Below are positions 10,052-20,765 of a DNA stretch of 64,000 nucleotides, piece after piece (position 1 is the first letter of the stretch; every line of letters begins with the position of its first letter). This stretch comes from Hymenopellis radicata (taxonomy: Eukaryota > Basidiomycota > Agaricomycetes > Agaricales > Physalacriaceae). The translations under genes were made by a program, and so were the position numbers. The stretch spans positions 62,001 to 126,000 of the forward strand of contig JADNRX010000100.1 in assembly GCA_015501595.1 (NCBI GenBank), in the 5' to 3' direction. Under the pieces are notes generated by a model. That model searched no databases. It had not been told where the DNA came from and saw only the letters and a list, made by a program, of their open reading frames with translations.

Positions 10052-13000
10052 ATGCTTCCGCTACTCCTTCTGTTCGCGTTTTCGAGCGGCGCGTACGCCA
10101 TATCTTCCTTAACATGTACCACAGCACCTTCAAATGGGTCTTTTCCCATCGTCGCCAACGGAGTCGCCACCCCAATAATCATCTCTTCTGAAGACTGGGA
10201 CGGCATTCACATAGCAGTGGACAACTTCGCGTCCGACATAGGGAACATCACAGGAATCCGCCCAATAGTTCTCCAGGCTGCAAAAATTTCCTCGGCCACA
10301 GAGGCCATCATCGTGGGGTCTCTAGACAAGACGTCTCTTATTTCATCGCTCTCGGGATTCAACGCGTCCTCCCTACAAGGCCAATGGGAGGCGTTTAGTG
10401 CCCAGGTGGTTGACAATCCCGTGGATGGGTTGGAACGCGCATATGTCATAGCAGGATCCGACAAGCGCGGCACTATCTACGCGCTCTATGAACATTCCGA
10501 GCAATTTGGTGTGTCTCCCTGGTACTGGTGAGTGTTCCTCTGCCTCATCAGATACCGTTATCGACAAAATGTAGGTGGGCCGATGTTCCCATCAAACAGC
10601 AGGACGAGATCTTCGTTCCCCAGTCAGGCTGCTCGCATGGACCTCCCACTGTCCAGTATCGCGGAATCTTCCTCAACGACGAGGAGCCTGCATTGACTAA
10701 TTGGGCTCTCGAGAAGTTCACTAACGGAACCGGCTCAGTGTGGACGGGATCCCCTTTCAATCACCTGTTCTACGTCAAGCTGTATGCATCCTTTACTCCG
10801 TGTTTCCTCGAAGGTCTTACTGACCATCTATGACCCAGGTTTGAATTGCTGCTTCGCCTGAAGGGAAACTATCTTTGGCCGGGTATGTTATTAGTACACA
10901 GTCAGTCGGTGCCGCACTGACCGAACATGTACTTGTAGCTATGTGGAACAGGTAACATCTTCCCGCGTTGACGCGTTCTAGGTCTGATAGCACGCGTTTT
11001 TCTAGCGCTTTTGCCGTCGATGACCCGGACAATCAGCGCCTAGCGGACGTGTATGGTATTGCGATGGGAACGAGGTTGGTTGTTCTAGCTTCGGCATAAC
11101 TTTTCTCATCATTTGTTGTTCAACAATAGCCATCAAGAACCCATGGATCGTGCGTCGCCACCTGAGTGGTATCTTTTCGGCTCCGGGCCTTGGAACTACA
11201 ATACGAATGCGGCGAATTTAACTGCTTTCTGGACTGTGGGAGTCGAACGCGCCAAGAACTATGAGACGGTTTTCACGATCGGGATGCGGGGTGAAGGCGA
11301 TCGTGAGTGCTTCTGCCCTAGTATGGTATGGTGCTGACGGTTCATTAAAGTTCCTTTGGAAGAATCAACGAACATTGCCCTTCTGGAGGAAGTCATAGCG
11401 GACCAGCGACAGATATTGACAGATGTCTTTGGCAATGTCAGCATCACTACGATCCCGCAAATCTGGGCACTCTGTTAGTGTCATCTTATCAACACGGCAG
11501 TCATTGTTCTGACCTCCTACAGACAAGGAAGTCGAAACCTACTACTACGATGGCTTGCAAGTGCCCGACGATGTCACGTTGCTGTGGTCGGACGACAAGT
11601 ATGTTCATCCGACTGACGAATTTCACGAGGTATTCATGACACAATGTCGACAGTTGGGGTAATATTCGTCGCTTCCCAGTCGAATCCGAAAGAAATCGCA
11701 GCGGAGGAGCTGGCGTTTACTATCATGTACGTCCATTCGATACATAATGCCCTCTAAGACTGAACGTGGACTGTTAGTTCGACTATGTACGAAGTTTCTT
11801 CGTACACGCACGTTATTATATTTAATCAAGCACAGGTCGGCGACCCCCTGGATTACAAATGGATCACTGTAAGAGACCATTATCAGGCAGAGCGTCTGGT
11901 CTAACTTTGTCTTTAGTCCACGCAGCTGCCCAAGGTCCGAGACTTCGACTTCTTTTAGATTTTCTGCCAACAACAGTTTTAGGTTCACGAACAAATGTCG
12001 ATAGCCGTAGATCGTAACGCTACGCGACTATGGATAGTCAACGTCGGTGACATGAAACCCTACGAGCGCGAGATAGAATTCTTCCTCAACTATGGTTGGG
12101 ATGCTTCAGCTTGGAATCCGGATAACCTCGACACCTTCGTTACAAGTTGGGCTCAACGAGAGTTCGCATTATCCGACGAGAATGCCCTTGCCGTTACCGA
12201 CATCGTTGCTAACATAACTCGGTTCAATTCGCGCAAAAAGCCAGAGCTGCTTAATTCAACTACGTACAGCCTCGTCTACTACAGGGAGTAAATTTTTGCT
12301 TTATCCTCTGTTTAATGTTACTCAGAGTTGTCTCTAGAGCTGAAACTGTGATGGCCGCTTGGGACACCCTTCTCGACGCAGCGAACACCGTTTACAACGG
12401 ACTCGGAGACGAGTATAAGCCCTCGTTCTTCCAGCTTGTGCTCCACCCCGTCGCCGCCAGCGCTAATCTAGGAAGATGTACATCGCTGCTGGCCTCAACA
12501 ATCTTAGATCATCGCAGGCTTTTCTCAGCACCAACGCACTAGCGGACCGTGTGCAGGACCTATTCGACATCGATTATGAATTGGAGACGCAATACCATAC
12601 TCTTCTTGATGGTAAGTTCCCTGCGCATATCGGAACAAGGGCTCATCGTCTGTGACAGGTAAATGGCACCAGTGAGTTTTACTTGGATAGTCTCCAGAAC
12701 GGCTGATTTCGAGCTTCAACTCCCAGTATGATGGACCAGACACGTAAATCTCTTTTCCCCGATCAACTCTTTTCTCGCTCTGAAGTCCCACAGATATCGG
12801 TTATTTCTATTGGCAGCAACCCCAGATGAACTCGTCAGTCTTTTTCATCGCATGTCATACAAATTACTCATAGCGTGCTACAGCCTCCCGGGGCTAAGGC
12901 GGGTTCAAGCCAAAAAGCAGGCACTTGCGGGAGTCATGCGCATCGCTCCAGAAGGAACATCTGGTGCATGGTAAGCAGCTTCACCTCTCAAACACATTTC

Positions 13001-14129
13001 AATCTGAAATCCGCTGTCTACAGGCCGGGAGACAACCCCAGTCAGTGCGACCAAGGATACAACTGTCCCCCTCCCTCGGTTCTTCTCGACTCCTTCGACG
13101 TATTTGGCTCACGATTCGTCGACGTCGGATCCGGGGGTCCTGCGCCTTTTACCTTCAACGTGTCCTCCAACGTGTCCTGGCTGTCCATTACCCCTACGGA
13201 AGGTTCGATCTCCCCGGACGCTCCTGAACAACGCGTCTTTGCTTCTGTGGCGTACTGGGACGCGTTGCCTGAGGGCGATTCGTATGCGGGCATGACCTTT
13301 ACTGCAGAAGCGGAAGGACAGCCGAGTTTGTCTGTCGTTGTAGGCTTCGTCGCTCGGAATACTAAGGCTTCGTTGTCTTCTGATTTCACTGGTGAGACCT
13401 TCAGTTGGAGGTGATGACTGATTATTGATTTGGGGCAGGCTTCGTGGAATACATGGGAGGTGTATCTATGGAGGCTGCTCATGCTTCGCGCAATAATAGC
13501 GTTGACGATATATTTTGGAAAGAGCTGCCTGGTATCGGACGTACCGTCTCCGGCGTGACCCCTTGGCCGAGAGAAGATGGGAACTTCACAGCTGGTTCTG
13601 GGCCTTCGCTGTACGTGCCCCGTCGCTGCTAGGCATTGCGTTTTATCCTGACGCCGTTTGTAGGGAATACGACTTCTATACTTTCACTGAGACGGAAGAC
13701 ACCACGGCGCATGTCTACGTCTCGCCTTCGCTGAATGCACGAGGGAACGGTCAGCCTTTGGGATTCGCTGTTCAAATCGATTCGCAGCCCGTGAACTCTT
13801 CGTATTTCATGCCTCTTGCGGCACCGGGAACGTTGCCGGACGAATGGGGGAGTTTTGTGAATGATTCTATCGTACCAGTCACGTTCTCATTCGATGGGCT
13901 CAGCCCAGGCGCCCATGTCCTGAAGGTACTCTACACCTCGTATTCCTTCTGCAAATTATTGATGTATTGTGTAGCTTTTCATGATTGAATCGGCCGTGGT
14001 CGTGCAAAAGATAGTGCTTGGTAAACGTATTTGACTGCCAATGTCGTGTTATCGTGCTTACATCTCTGTCTAGATTTGGGCGGCTTGAAGCCCACATATC
14101 TCGGACCTCCCGAAAGTTTGCAAGTGTAA
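10052..14129 (+). CDS. GH115 xylan alpha-1,2-(4-O-methyl)glucuronidase, secreted
   Basis: The gene has many short introns (of the order of 15-20). The chosen ATG gives a signal peptide, MLPLLLLFAFSSGAYA. Recognisable GH115 blocks in order are GTIYALYEHSEQFGVSPWYW, then WADVPIK, a short exon GNYLWPA, DDPDNQRLADVYGI, SHQEPMDRASPPEW, TIGMRGEGD, VTLLWSDDNWGN, FFLNYGWDASAWNP, IGYFYWQQPQMNS and the C-terminal PGDNPSQCDQGYNCPPPS leading to a beta-rich domain that ends at TYLGPPESLQV. The intron before LPGLRRVQAKKQALAG must use the acceptor CTACAG near 12,885 to stay in frame; with that choice I find no break. The family removes (methyl)glucuronic acid side chains from glucuronoxylan outside the cell, fitting a plant-litter or wood decayer. 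Many NXS/T sites suggest glycosylation. Confidence 0.9.
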
Positions 14130-14453
14130 TGACTCTGTTGTAATATACCTAACACTGTAAACCTTACAAATGCACGGACTTCGTACTTCTCCGTGATCGT
14201 TCAAACGGTTCATTCATACTACGCGCGCCTTCTCCGCCGAACAGAGGGATCACAAAAAGCCCGATATACATGAACGACAACAGAGTCTCGCTCCTATTAG
14301 GAGAGTCCAATCACATTTGCCAACTTCATCGTTCAAGTTTGTTCATGAAGAGCGTGTTTGTGGGTACACTGTTTGCGGACTCTCGAAATTGAAGCTTAAA
14401 GACCTTCCTAGCATGTGAAACCGGCAAAGCCAATCGGCTTTCGGGACTTTGTC
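14130..14453. other. spacer between GH115 and b5-ACAD genes
   Basis: This is the 3' flank of the GH115 gene and the distal promoter of the b5-ACAD gene. No ORF or repeat is supported. Confidence 0.4.
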
Positions 14454-14454
14454 G

Positions 14455-14463
14455 ATATATATA
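14455..14463 (+). promoter_or_regulatory. TATA box of the cytochrome b5-ACAD gene
   Basis: TATATATAC stands about 105 bp before the ATG at 14,567, followed by a pyrimidine-rich stretch (CTCCCTCTCCCTC) typical of fungal transcription start regions. Confidence 0.5.
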
Positions 14464-14566
14464 CCCCATGGGGCACGGACCACGGTTTAACAACAGCGGC
14501 GACGAGCAGTTCTCCCTCTCCCTCTTACCTTGAATACCCTCTCCTTCTTCAGAACGATAATCAGAA

Positions 14567-16537
14567 ATGGCCTCCTCCAAGACGAAAGAATACACCTGGA
14601 ATGAAGTTGAGCAAGTAAGTGACTCAATTGCTAATTACCAGTATGCTCTCACTGACAGACACTCAGCATAACAAGGAGAGCGACCTTGTGGGCCTTTTGT
14701 TCTTGACAATCGGAATGTTTACTCACGCAGCTTGTCGTAGTGGATCGTGATCGACTCAAAGGTCTACAATGTCTCCAAGTTCGCCGACATGCATCCTGGA
14801 GGCGCTGCTGTCTTCTACGCGTCTGGAATTGCTGGCAAGGACACCACAGAAACCTTCTTTGGGCTACACAGACACGAGGTCCTCCTACGACCTCAGTATG
14901 CGCGCCTGCAGATTGGTGTCATTGCGGGAGAGGAAGAGATGATCAAGCCGCCAGTACCGGGCGAGCTCTCCAAGGTGCCGTACGGAGAACCGACGTGGCT
15001 GAGCGAGGGCTTTAAGAGTCCTTACTACACGGATAACCATCGCGCATTCCACAGGGCGTTCCGGACGTTCATGCAGGAGGTTGTTCAGCCCGAAGCTGAG
15101 CGGTGCGAGGCGAATGGCAAGCGGATTTCCCAGGAGCTCGTCGACAAGCTTAGTGAGATCAACTTTGTCGCGATGAGGCTGGGTCCCGGGAAGCATCTTC
15201 AAGGACGCAAGCTAATGGGAGGAGTGACGAAGCCGGAGGAGTTTGATTATTTCCACGAGGTAGGATTTCGTGTCAAGTTTCGTGAGGCCGTCGTTGACGA
15301 ACTCACCTAGCTCATCGTCAACGGTGAAATAGCTCGCTTTGGTACTCGTGGATTCCTCGATGGGCTTCTCAACGGCGGTGTTATTGGACTCCCGCCCATC
15401 CTAAATTATGGCTCCCCCGAACTGCAAGCCAAGATCGTCCCCGAAGTCCTCGATGGTAAGAAATATATCGCTCTTGCTATCACGGAGGCTTTCGCTGGTA
15501 GCGACGTCAGTGGGCTCCAAACAACCGCCGTCCGCGATGGCGACTATTGGGTCATCTCTGGGACGAAGAAGTGGATCACCAACGGCACGTTCGCCGACTA
15601 CTTTACTACTGGGTGCAAGACCGAGACAGGTTTTACCGTTATCCTCATCGAACGCGGGGAGGGCGTCGAAACCAAGGCGATCAAGACAGCGTATTCGCCT
15701 ACCGCGGGTACCGCGTATGTCACTTTTGACAAGGTGCGCGTTCCCGTCAGCAACACGCTTGGAAAGGTGGGCATGGGGATGTCGGTGATCCTCACCAACT
15801 TCAATCACGAGCGGTGGATGATCGTCGCGTCGAGTTTGGCCGCGCAGAGGTTGGTCGTGGAGGAGTGTCTCAAGTGGGCACATCAGAGGAAGGTCTTTGG
15901 GAAACCGCTGGACTCGCAGGCCGTGATTAGGCACAAGCTTGGAAAGATGATTTCGAGGATTGAGGCATGCCAGAATTGGGTTGAGAATATTACGCATCAG
16001 ATGAACAATGTACGTGTCCCGTTTCGCGTCGTGCTAACTTGTCATGTTTATGGATTTTGTAGATGACCTATAGCGACATGGCATCAAAGTTGGCTGGACC
16101 TATTGGTCTTATGAAGGCGTGAGTAGGCGGCACGTAGTTTGTTGTTGGCGATATTCATCATTGTTGTAGATTTGTCTCAAAGTGCGGGCGTGAGACGGCT
16201 GAAGGTCTGTCTCTTGTCCAATTAGCGTCATCTGTGTCCTGATGATATCGTGCAGATGCGACCATGGTATTCGGTGGACGAGCGTTGACGACGACGGGTA
16301 TGGGCAAGTTTATCGAAAATGTGCGTTCTTGCGGTCACCTATGTTGTTACCCTTCAATTGACTGTCTTATAGTACCACCGCACGTCGGGTTACGATGCCA
16401 GTAAGTCTCGTCCCAATTCTCGGTTGTGGCGCAGCTGTTGACAGTCATTTGTAGTTCTTGGTGGAACGGAAGACATTCTTGCAGACCTTGGCGTTCGTCA
16501 AGCGATGAAGAAAATGCCCAAGGACAGCAGACTGTAA
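14567..16537 (+). CDS. cytochrome b5 / acyl-CoA dehydrogenase fusion protein
   Basis: Nine exons (14567-14614, 14667-14687, 14741-15259, 15311-16009, 16063-16118, 16170-16204, 16256-16320, 16373-16400, 16455-16537) splice in frame to 517 residues. Residues 8-85 are a cytochrome b5 domain: YTWNEVEQHNKESDLW, the heme motif HPGG with its ligand His, and the second ligand in LHRHEVL. The rest is a flavin acyl-CoA dehydrogenase: EIARFGTRGFLDGLLNGG, YIALAITEAFAGSDVSGLQT (FAD/substrate region), KKWITNG, and C-terminal GGTEDILADLGVRQAMKK. The b5 domain probably passes electrons to or from the flavin. This fusion is common in fungi but its substrate is not settled; fatty-acid or related acyl-CoA oxidation is inferred. 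Confidence 0.9.
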
Positions 16538-16921
16538 TGTTGTATATAGTTGTACATTAGTCAGATGCAGTTTGTTGAGCTGTGATGTAAAGTATCATGC
16601 TGCAGATAAGCCTGGTTCGCAGGGCAGTCGTCCTGTAGGCCTTGTATCAAGGAAATAGCCAGGACATATTATCCAAGACCACCTCCCGTCTCTTTCCCGT
16701 TCGCTAAATCCCTATGCAATGATATGTGGCGTTGATAATGTATTATTCGTAATCTATTATTGGTGTAAGTACCAAGGACTATAGTCCTGCTTTCGCCGCC
16801 CTGGGCATCGACTCTTCAAGGTTTCTACACACATCCTTTTCAATATCGGCGGCATGAGACCTCCATCTATCGGCCGGCTAGACTCGATGCCAGGCGCTTC
16901 ACCAAGCCGATCGGATCGTTG

Positions 16922-17026
16922 GCGAAGCGACTGGAAGATTTCGGCCCCACATTTGGCAGGTCGGATTTTTTCCCACGATTTAATGGGACTTCGTCGTTTT
17001 ACCACTACCATCCAAATTCAAACTCC
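16922..17026 (+). repeat. inverted repeat, left copy (flanks RecQ-like locus)
   Basis: About 105 bp match, in inverted orientation, 18,605-18,711. The best block is GGCAGGTCGGATTTTTTCCC plus the following ACGATTTAATGGGACTTC. It encloses the truncated helicase and the AT-hook-like gene. Confidence 0.7.
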
Positions 17027-17165
17027 TTGTATCGCTATAGCGTGCACACCATTACTTGCCGACACTCTTTTAAAATTAAATTACGTTTTCCTTTTCCCAA
17101 ATTTCGAATTTCCGCGTGTTGTAGAGCCCCGACAATCTTCCCGCGGCCCCTAGGCAGACACGACG

Positions 17166-18045
17166 ATGCCATTCGCGCCAGTCACCGAAATCGACCCAGA
17201 GAGGGCCGCTATTACTCGCGAGTTGATGTGTGCGACATTTGGAGTGCCCTCACTGCGCGATTTCCAAGAGCAGGCTGGGCAGAACATCGTTCTTGGCCAC
17301 TCCACTATCCTAGACATCCCTACCGGCGGCGGGAAGACTCTGGCGCTCTGGTACGCGCTGTTCTATCATCTTGCGGGTACCAGGGAAGGAGATCCAGGAT
17401 CAGACAAGATGGTTGTGGTCCTCAGCCCATTGACAGCATTAATGGTGAGCCAGGAGAAGGAATTGAATGAGCGCGGGATTCCGGCTGTGTCGTTCACGTC
17501 GAACACGGAGGATATGGACAGGAAGTTGAAGGTATGTGACATCGATGTACAGGATAGATTTATTGTTGACGTGAGAGCAGGATTTCGCGAATAACAAGTA
17601 TCGCGTCGGACTATTGGGTCCGGAGATGGCGGATGATCGTCGCTGGAAAGAAATCGTCCTCAACTCCCCCACCTTTCAGAACAATGTCATTCAGGTCTCC
17701 ATCGACGAAGCACATTCCATCACCGAGTGGGGAACCGACGACTTCCGTCCCGAGTATAGCCAGCTCGTCACCCTTCTGCGTCGCATGCCTAGTGGTGTAC
17801 CTGTCCTCATAGCCTCCGCGACTTTACCACCAGAAGTCATGAACGACATTCAGTACAAGCTTCGCCTCACTGACTGCCGAGTAATATCCGAACCCGAAAC
17901 CACCCTTCTCTTTACCCTCTGTTATGAGCTGAAAGACCCTCCGAGCCTCCTTGGCTTGCTCTGCAGTCGCCGCTGCTTGCTCACTAGCCTTTCTTGCTGC
18001 CACTTCTGCTGCCTTCATCAGGAGGTGATCCTCTACGTGGTCTAG
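17166..18045 (+). pseudogene. RecQ-like DEAH helicase, 3'-truncated
   Basis: Exon 1 (17166-17531) and exon 2 (17581-18045) are joined across a 49 nt intron, giving 276 residues. Helicase domain 1 is clear: FQEQAGQNIV, Walker A DIPTGGGKT, motif Ia VVLSPLTALMVSQEKEL, DEAH box SIDEAHSITEWG followed by the RecQ-typical DFRPEY, and motif III IASATLPPEV. After RLTDCRVISE the homology stops abruptly and the remaining 55 or so residues are low-complexity and cysteine-rich, antisense to the neighbouring gene. Domain 2, needed for ATP-driven unwinding, is missing, so the product cannot be a working helicase. Fungal RecQ-like genes of this kind are often dispersed, subtelomeric or carried by mobile DNA; which applies here is open. 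Confidence 0.75.
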
Positions 18046-18453
18046 GGCTTCGGTCATGTCATCAGCCATTTGTGCAGCACTCTGTCGTTGTGCTTCACTG
18101 GCCCAGGAAGGATTTGGAAGGACACTGCGAGACCCAGCAGGATTGCGCTTCCCGCGATGGCTTGGTCGACCTCTTCGCTTTTTGGGTGAGACCATGATTT
18201 GGGCAGCGGATGATGGAAGTGGGGGGAGCGCAGCATTGTCTCTAGGTGGTGTGACGGGGTCTACGGGAAATAGTGCGGTCGGTACGGGGGTATTCTCGCG
18301 GCTGATGAAGGATGGGGATCCGGGAGCACTGCTGGATGGTAGGGGTTCAGCTGCTTGCACCTCCCTCTGTCTTGTGCCTTTGAAGCGCTTCACAGATGGT
18401 GCAGGAGTGTATTCTGCCTCTTCGCTGCGAGCCCGCTTGTGTCCATACGCCAT
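17824..18453 (-). CDS. basic nuclear protein with AT-hook-like motif, overlaps helicase end
   Basis: An uninterrupted 209-residue frame starting MAYGHKRARSEEAEYTPAPS. It has a proline/serine-rich N-terminal third, an AT-hook or nuclear-localisation-like patch SPKKRRGRPSHRGKRNP at about residues 85-101, and an alanine/glutamate-rich helix from about 115 to 180 (MADDMTEALDHVEDH, KASEQAAATAEQAKEA) likely to form a coiled coil. The last 30 or so residues are read antisense to helicase sequence, so the natural C-terminus may have been lost at the fusion point. I do not recognise the family; DNA binding is inferred from the motif only. Confidence 0.5.
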   Translation of the reverse strand: MAYGHKRARSEEAEYTPAPSVKRFKGTRQREVQAAEPLPSSSAPGSPSFISRENTPVPTALFPVDPVTPPRDNAALPPLPSSAAQIMVSPKKRRGRPSHRGKRNPAGSRSVLPNPSWASEAQRQSAAQMADDMTEALDHVEDHLLMKAAEVAARKASEQAAATAEQAKEARRVFQLITEGKEKGGFGFGYYSAVSEAKLVLNVVHDFWW

Positions 18454-18555
18454 TGTTCGAGGATAAGAAAGAATAGGAGATGCTACTTGTCAGCAGCACC
18501 GATCAAGCCATTATAGCACCGCTTTTGAGTATTTCGATGAAATAAAAACGTCATT

Positions 18556-19994
18556 TCATTTTAATTTAACTATTCTATCGACTGGTAACATCAGTGAATG
18601 TGCTGGAAGAGTTTGAATCTGGAGGTCCTCAAAAATTCGTTGAAGTCCCATTAAATCGTGGGAAAAAATCCGACCTGCCAAATGTGGACCGAAATCTTCC
18701 AGACGCTGCGCCGGTGTCCTCATCCCCTCAAAAAACCGGCGTCGAGCGGCTGGTTCGAGACTATCGGCCGGCACGCTCCTAGAAACCTGTGTAACTACAA
18801 CACGTAATTTCTCAAAAACCGGAAAGCGGCGTGTGTTGGATATAGCACTTTCAAGCTTTGCCCAAGGAAGAAATTGGTTCTTCTCGAGATCAGTATAAAA
18901 CCCGCACTCGATAGTAATCTTCTTTAGATGAGAAGATGACGCTTCGGCCAAAGTGTCGAGGATGGGTTCGAACCAATGAATCGAGTGCGGGACGATGGTA
19001 GTAAGAATGATAAGAATGAAACTTGAAAGTTGATTGCACCGAGAAAGGAGCTGAATAATGTCTGGAAGAATCAGATAAGCACATTGACCCATAGCATAGA
19101 GAACACACCACCAGGATCCTGATTGCGTGGCACACCAACATGCAGGGTGATTGTCTTTAAACTGGATCCAATGGCGCGCGAAAAAGACTTATGAAAGGAA
19201 GAGCTGTTCCAAGTCCCATCCCAATCTAGAACGAGCTTCTCCAAATCGAGTTCGAATGCGTCTCTCTCCAACAGCATCTCCAAAACAGGTCGCAATGATG
19301 TGCTCGGTGTCATGTCACGAAGACTGATTTGTTTCAGGCGGACTGGGCGTTTACCCCACAAGACAGATAGATCACGGAAGAAGACGGGCGCATGCAGGTC
19401 TTCTTCCCATCTGATACCCGCAAACTCCAAGGACTTGGTGTTGGAACACGCGCGAATAAATGCTGAAAGTTCGACAACACTTGCGTAATCAATGCCTTCG
19501 AAAGTGAGGCTCTCCAAAGTAGAAGCCATGACGGAAAGAGCTTTCTGGATGGGTACCTTTGCCGGCCTGAGGTCAGGCCAAGAAATGCAGAGGAAAGTGA
19601 GGGAGCGAATATTGGGAAGATGGGAGAGGAATTCGAATCCTTGGACAGTGATATCCGCGATATCCGCATACAATCCGTTCAGTGTCACGTATCGAATGCA
19701 AGAAGCAATTGCAGGCGATGACTTTAGTAGTTCCAGCCCGACGTTGACTCTCTCCAAAGGATCCAAGTCGTCTACCCCTGCTTCTAGTTCCACTTTAGCG
19801 AAGAGATGGGTACGGGCAGAGTGCAGCCACGATCGACTAACGAGGGCGAGCGTGGAAAGGACGTCCGTGTCTTCGCTGTAGTGGCCAACGACCACGTCGA
19901 AAATCTCTTGGGGGAGTCTGTGGGCAGCCTAAAGACATTTTACAGTTCAGTTGGAGCACAGCGCAATGTCCCATACCGGAGGATCTGCCTCCAT
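18556..19994 (-). CDS. F-box/LRR-like protein with altered C-terminus
   Basis: Exons are 19994-19977 (MEADPP), 19928-19108 and 19061-18556, with introns of 48 and 46 nt. The F-box-like segment AAHRLPQEIFDVVVGHYS opens exon 2, followed by SWLHSARTHLFAKVE and the leucine-rich region (LPNIRSLTFLCISWPDL, STLESLTFEGIDY). The block KNQFLPWAKLESAISN is shared with all paralogues. After FFEGM the protein departs from family members, which end in S-M-P...A-G-x-L-x-I, and continues into the inverted repeat, ending RIVKLK. The altered tail is best explained by insertion of the RecQ-containing segment. It probably was an SCF adaptor; whether it still functions is unknown. Confidence 0.75.
18605..18711 (-). 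repeat. inverted repeat, right copy, inside F-box gene 3' end
   Basis: Inverted copy of 16,922-17,026. It forms the last part of the minus-strand F-box/LRR-like gene (residues GRIFSHDLMGL), where paralogues have a different C-terminus. This suggests that the repeat arrived with the RecQ locus and replaced the gene end. Confidence 0.65.
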
Positions 19995-20765
19995 CTCGTC
20001 TTATAGAGGCTCTTTCGTCAGTCTCTCTTGTTGAACGGAACTCACGTCGAAGTTGCGTCGAAGTCAAGATCGGAGACTTGCGGAGTTACATAACCGCCTG
20101 CCGAGAAGCCGCTCGATCGCCAGTAGCTGCGTGGGTTGGCTGCTTTTCTTTCGATACGTCGATACTGACAAAGGGCGGTTTGAGTCTACATTTGACGATG
20201 TTTTCTACCAGCAGTCACTCACATTGGTACCGTACTCTTGCGACCGGTAAATCACATACCGCGTCATGGCCTCGGTGAAGCGAAGATTTGCGTCAGGCAG
20301 AGCACGTCGCACCCCGTGAAGAAATGGTCATAAGAGTACAGTATCAACTTTGAACATCCGGAGTTCGACGTGCCAGAATTTCACTCTGCCTTCAAAGTCT
20401 GGTGCCGCGTGCGACGCACTACCATGCATTCAAGAACTTCGAGTCATGCCCAGAAAGATTCTCTTCAGCATCTGACGCCGCAGAGATTTTAGACTGCTAG
20501 TCTTGTTTCGATTCATGTCCTGTCCGTTGCTTTTCAGGTTTCATTCGTGCCAACCTCGTTGATGCTCTAGATCTCCGATTACTTTACACCTGTTTGTACT
20601 GCAGTCCACTGTTAACGCAGTGCTGAAATGTGACTAGTTTCGAGTCTTTCAAGTCAGCCGGGTGGACAAGGAGTCAAGGACAGGGATACATAGTGGACAT
20701 GAGTTGACTCGGACAAAATGATAAATTTGGTCAAGCATTTCTTTGAATTAGGCTGTGAAGAACGT
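19995..20765. other. spacer between two minus-strand F-box/LRR-like genes
   Basis: This is the upstream region of the gene starting at 19,994 and the 3' flank of the next. Short plus-strand ORFs show no motif and I support no gene here. Confidence 0.4.
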
